DNA of 64,000 nt from Neurospora intermedia (taxonomy: Eukaryota > Ascomycota > Sordariomycetes > Sordariales > Sordariaceae). Position numbers and translations under genes: made by a program. The stretch lies in NCBI GenBank assembly GCA_037102815.1, contig BTPP01000003.1:2666001-2730000 (forward strand). Direction: 5' to 3'. The notes under the pieces are model-generated. The model saw nothing but the letters and a program-made list of their open reading frames with translations. It was not told the origin of the DNA and did not search any database. Positions within the stretch are counted from its first letter, which is position 1; the number at the start of each line of letters is the position of its first letter. Shown piece after piece: positions 60,240 through 64,000 of the stretch.

Positions 60240-62737
60240 TTTTGCTGAGGTGATGTAGTATCAAAATTGGTCTGAAAGTCTGCGAAAATAGTTAGACGTC
60301 ATAATCGTGCTGAATGCTTGTGAACAGCAGGGGGGGCGCCAATGAGATGCACTCCGCGGTCAAGGCTTCTGCTGCCTCGAGCGCAGCTGCCGCACGACTT
60401 CATTTGAATGAAGCGCGGTTCCTGCTGAGGCAGCCGTGACCGCGACATGAAGCCACGAGGTGAGGTCAGGTCTTCGCGACTGATTCAAACAATAGCCCTT
60501 GACTTGCGCTCGTGACGTTGATGCGATAGAAGTAAAGGTGGGAGTCGCGACTTACGAATGATCGATCTAGGTATGCTTGAATGAGGCACAGAAGGGTGAA
60601 GACGAGGATGTAGAAGTTTGAGAGAAAGTGCAGGATTGAGCGAGACTCGTGTTCACTTGAAAACTGAAATAAGTAGGTGAAGAAAAAGAAAACCAACAAC
60701 GCCCCGTAAACAGCGGGGCAAGGTAAATCTGCTGGTCGGTCAAGGCTGGTAGTATTGGAAGATTGCTTGGTAAGGGTGCGCTGGTTGGCGGGATATCCAC
60801 ATCGTCTTATATTGCAGGAGGAACCAAGCAGATCGAAGGAAGGTTCCCCAGCACACAGCCCGCAGGAATTTGCGTCACTCGTCTCTTTATTCAGACTAAA
60901 CACTCAGTTCCCTATCTGAAAAGGCAGGATAACGTCACGTTGATCGCCTCTTCTTCGTCCCGTGTTTTGGGATGGCGAACATGCTTTCTCCGCCATTCCA
61001 TCCCCACGAGCCCCAGATAGGCACCTGAAGCCCCGAGAGTCCCAAAAGGCGCCCCGAGACGGGGTTCTTGACGCTAAAAGGACATGTTTCGGCCAGCATG
61101 AGGTGGTGAGGGTAGGCGACCATGGTAACCCGTTTAGGCGCCCAAACAACCATCAAACAGAGAAACGTCAACTTCAGCAATATGCTCGTGTTTTGGACTG
61201 GGGGCTTGGGGGGGTTGGCTGCGCTGAATACGGCTACCTGCCGGTTTGCTCTGTGAAATCCAGATTCTAATCTTGCTGGGGTACGTAGAATAAGTTTCGA
61301 AAGCCCTGGATGCCCTTCCTGTCTTGCAATCTCACCATTTTGCCCTCTCTACCTCTTTTTCCCCCTCTCGAGTTGATGGGATTCACCAATGTTGCAATCT
61401 GCATGGGTTCCTGTAGGAACAGCGCGTCCCTGGCAGCCAGTCGTGGGCACATTTCGTCATCTTTGGCCCCCGCCCTCCCCCTCGATTTTACAATGGGAAT
61501 GGCGCCCTGCAAGCCTGTCTCGCCCGTGTTTGATCCGAGTCGGAATCCAACAATGATTAAAACATGTTTCCTATCGCTTGGACTGGCCCCAACCGGCTCA
61601 GCTCCCTCCCAGTATCCCTTGGTTTGTTTTCATCTCGATTCATGAAGCCATCTTGCCGACTGGCAATGACAGATGGCAACCTTTATGGCTATGGCTAGGT
61701 CATGCAGGTAGGTATCCACCCAACAAAAATCGAGGGGCAAGGACAACCTCATCCCGTCACCAAGGCAGCCTGATTCTGCGGGCCGCGATCCACCAAAAGG
61801 GTGGGGAGATCTTATCGATAAAGATTGATGGTTCAACAAAGGGGCCCGGCCCTTGTTTGATCCCTGAACATCGCCAGGTTCCCCCGCTAAACCACATTCA
61901 GCCTCAGCACACAAAAGAGGGGTTTCGCAAATGGGACTTTGAGCTGCTGCGGTACACGGCAATTCTGCTGCCCCAATTTCCTGTGATGCAACATGTAGGT
62001 ATCGCAAAAAGGCCCCTAAGATTGAGGCCGTGACCGCTCTTGAAGCTAAACAGTAGCATCAGTTGTGACGAAGGGGTTCCGAGTCTTTCGTCTGATGAAG
62101 ATGAAGAGTGAGATAAGCTGTTTTATGCCAGCTCTGGTAGGAAAAACAACGGTAAGGCTGGATGTAGATGGTGTGTTTAAGGTAGCGTAGCAGATCGGGA
62201 CTGCTGGTACGTACGTGGCATCGGATGAGATCTGGTAAACTGCACTCGTTTGAAGAGAAGATCAACAGGCCATGGCTGTGCCAACGAACACCCTCGAGGC
62301 GCTTGTTTTCTTAGTAGTCATGAGATGGAAGATGGCCAGATCATTGCGGTTTGGTCGTCTACAGAGCATGGAAGGAGAAAGGAGACGATATTTGAACGCA
62401 AGTGATTTCCGGAGGCTATTAGTGCGGTGACGGAGGAATGAATGCTCCAGTCTTTCCAACTGCCTAGTCCGACTCATCTCATCCACCAACTCGTTGCAGT
62501 TGTCTTTGGCAGACAGGATAATGAAACGGCAGAGAGCGGACGAACATGATCCCATCCTGCAACACAGACGAATAGATAGACAGACAGACAGGCCTCAAAC
62601 GAGCTGGCCATCTGGCCATTTCATGTATTCTCGACCTTGCGGGATCACAAGATGCGGTTGCGATCTTTCCGCGCCTCGATTGTGGCATCCTTTCCGGCTG
62701 GATCTGGGCGATATGTGAGGAGTTACAATGGCGAAGT

Positions 62738-62774
<37 letters not shown>

Positions 62775-64000
62775 CGGTAACTCTTGTTCTCAAACCTTTT
62801 CTTGGTTTTAAATTATTTCTTATAATAATTTTCGTTATGCCGCAGAGAAGGCTCCCTCCAAGCTGTTTATTCTTCGCGTCTGTCACCTTGAGGTCTTGAG
62901 GTTCTTCTGTTTGCCGATTTCCTGCTACCTCGCCTCAACGAACATGGGTCCTCAACTGTCGAGTTCCTCAAGTCAAGATACTGCACTATGTATGTATTGA
63001 TGATTTTGAGACAACTATAATGGTTCGCGGGTCCTCGCTTACTACGCAGAATTCCCTTTGTCCGGGCGATGTGGCCACATTGACACTACGTATCATGAAG
63101 AACCTCGATGGCGCGGTGGAAAGTAACATCAACGTCAACAACAACAACCAACGGACCCGCCAGGGAGATCTGGAGGTGGAGGGCTGGGGCCAAAGCCAAG
63201 ATTTCCTTCCCCGGGCTGTTGCTGGCTATAAAACCCACTTCGGTCTTGTATCCTACTGGCTTATCTGGTCCCAAAATGGGGTTCAACTGTCCTGCATGTG
63301 GATGGTTCATCTCGTGGAGTCGCAGATACCCTGCCGTCTCCACCAACAACGTCAACGCCGTTGAGGCAGCGGACATTGTACTGTGCGTATGATGCTATCC
63401 AGATCTTGCACGCTTCGATAGCGTCGGCTTCCAGTCAAATCAGTCGACGAATCTTGTAAAGAGATTGTACCTGCAGGATGCGACTGTAGTGTACCAGGAT
63501 TCACGAGGCGTGAAAAGGAACCTTGTATATGAACAAGTGACTGTGATTGGTTTCAGCTAGGGATGTGGACTGCGCAATACATATAAGTACTGTAGTGTTC
63601 GGGGAGGCAGGCTTCAGCAAAGCTGCCTTCCCTTCCCCGGGCGATGAAAGGCTGGATCGTGGGTTCGGGTTGTGGCTCGTTTAGATGCCGAATACTGGCT
63701 TGCACCATAGCCAATAGGTAGGGAGCGACCTTTACTTGAAATTCGAAGTCTAAATAATTTGTCCAAATGAAAGTGTAATTGCAAAGGAACGGAGGAAAGG
63801 GAGTGATAGGCTTTTGGATGTTTGAACTGAGGTAAAGACTTGGAGGAGCTGCAAGTACTTCAACGAAGTGGGAAGTGAACTTTGGTACTAATGATATCAG
63901 ATTCAACTTAACATTTTCCATTGAAGCCCAAAAATCCGTACGATAACAAATGAAATCAGTTAGTGAAAGCGGGACTCTGTATGGGGACTACCCGCGAAAG
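60240..64000. other. Right intergenic region, no recognised gene
   Basis: About 3.8 kb. The first ~600 nt should contain the promoter and leader of the RRM gene. Beyond it, frames up to ~150 codons occur on both strands (for example 61578-62033 plus, 61630-62007 minus) but overlap each other and show no family features. A T35 homopolymer lies at 62740-62774. An unseen gene with many short exons cannot be excluded. Confidence 0.4.
62740..62774. repeat. 35-base T homopolymer
   Basis: An uninterrupted run of 35 T in non-coding DNA; on the other strand it reads ACCG followed by 35 A. No element body recognised next to it. Confidence 0.9.

Noticed and set aside
1-64000. Secondary-metabolite cluster, mating-type locus, CRISPR array or intact mobile element
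   Set aside because: No synthase, transporter, mating-type, transposase or reverse-transcriptase motifs and no regularly spaced direct repeats were seen; the gene set is ordinary housekeeping.

Overview
The window looks like nuclear DNA of a filamentous ascomycete, most likely Sordariomycetes. The evidence is short introns (about 50-300 nt) with GTAAGT-type donors and CTGAC/CTAAC branch sites, GC-rich exons in AT-richer spacers, and full-length fungal housekeeping proteins, including a 353-residue RAD51 like Neurospora MEI-3. I rebuilt 16 protein genes by joining exons so that phases and known motifs agree. No rRNA or tRNA gene, CRISPR array, intact transposon or virus-derived element was recognised. 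Layout from left to right: 1-4.8 kb has no convincing gene. 4.8-9.6 kb (+) is a Skg3/Caf120-type PH-domain protein. 11.2-12.9 kb (+) is a mitochondrial PTC7-type PP2C phosphatase. 14.4-15.6 kb (+) is UTP23. 17.3-21.3 kb (+) is a DUF726/Mil1-type lipase-fold protein. It converges on a five-exon acylphosphatase gene (21.9-23.1 kb, -) that has no long ORF at all. VMA13 (23.7-25.4 kb, -) follows. 28.0-29.2 kb (+) is a secreted or membrane-anchored glycine-rich protein. RPL9/uL6 (30.6-31.7 kb, -) and VPS26 (32.9-34.1 kb, +) are divergent. NUP120/160 (34.9-38.8 kb, -), RAD51 (39.7-40.9 kb, -), an uncharacterised single-pass membrane protein (42.2-43.2 kb, -) and a C2H2-plus-RING-like protein (46.9-48.5 kb, -) follow. 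A 5.9 kb gene-poor stretch precedes a penta-EF-hand protein (54.4-55.7 kb, -). It is divergent from a ChaC gamma-glutamylcyclotransferase (57.3-58.7 kb, +), which converges on a glycine-rich RRM protein (59.3-60.2 kb, -). The last 3.8 kb holds no recognised gene. The genes are dispersed housekeeping functions (ribosome biogenesis and translation, nuclear pore, retromer, V-ATPase, DNA repair, glutathione breakdown, calcium sensing), not a cluster or a defence or mobile island. The most notable feature is gene structure: a 5-nt internal exon in the ChaC gene, a 13-nt internal exon plus a GC-AG intron in the acylphosphatase gene, a 22-nt exon in the EF-hand gene, and stop-free introns of length 3n in the PP2C and membrane-protein genes. 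I did not find a clearly new biological system. The least-explained genes are the secreted glycine-rich membrane protein, the small membrane protein and the C2H2/RING-like protein.
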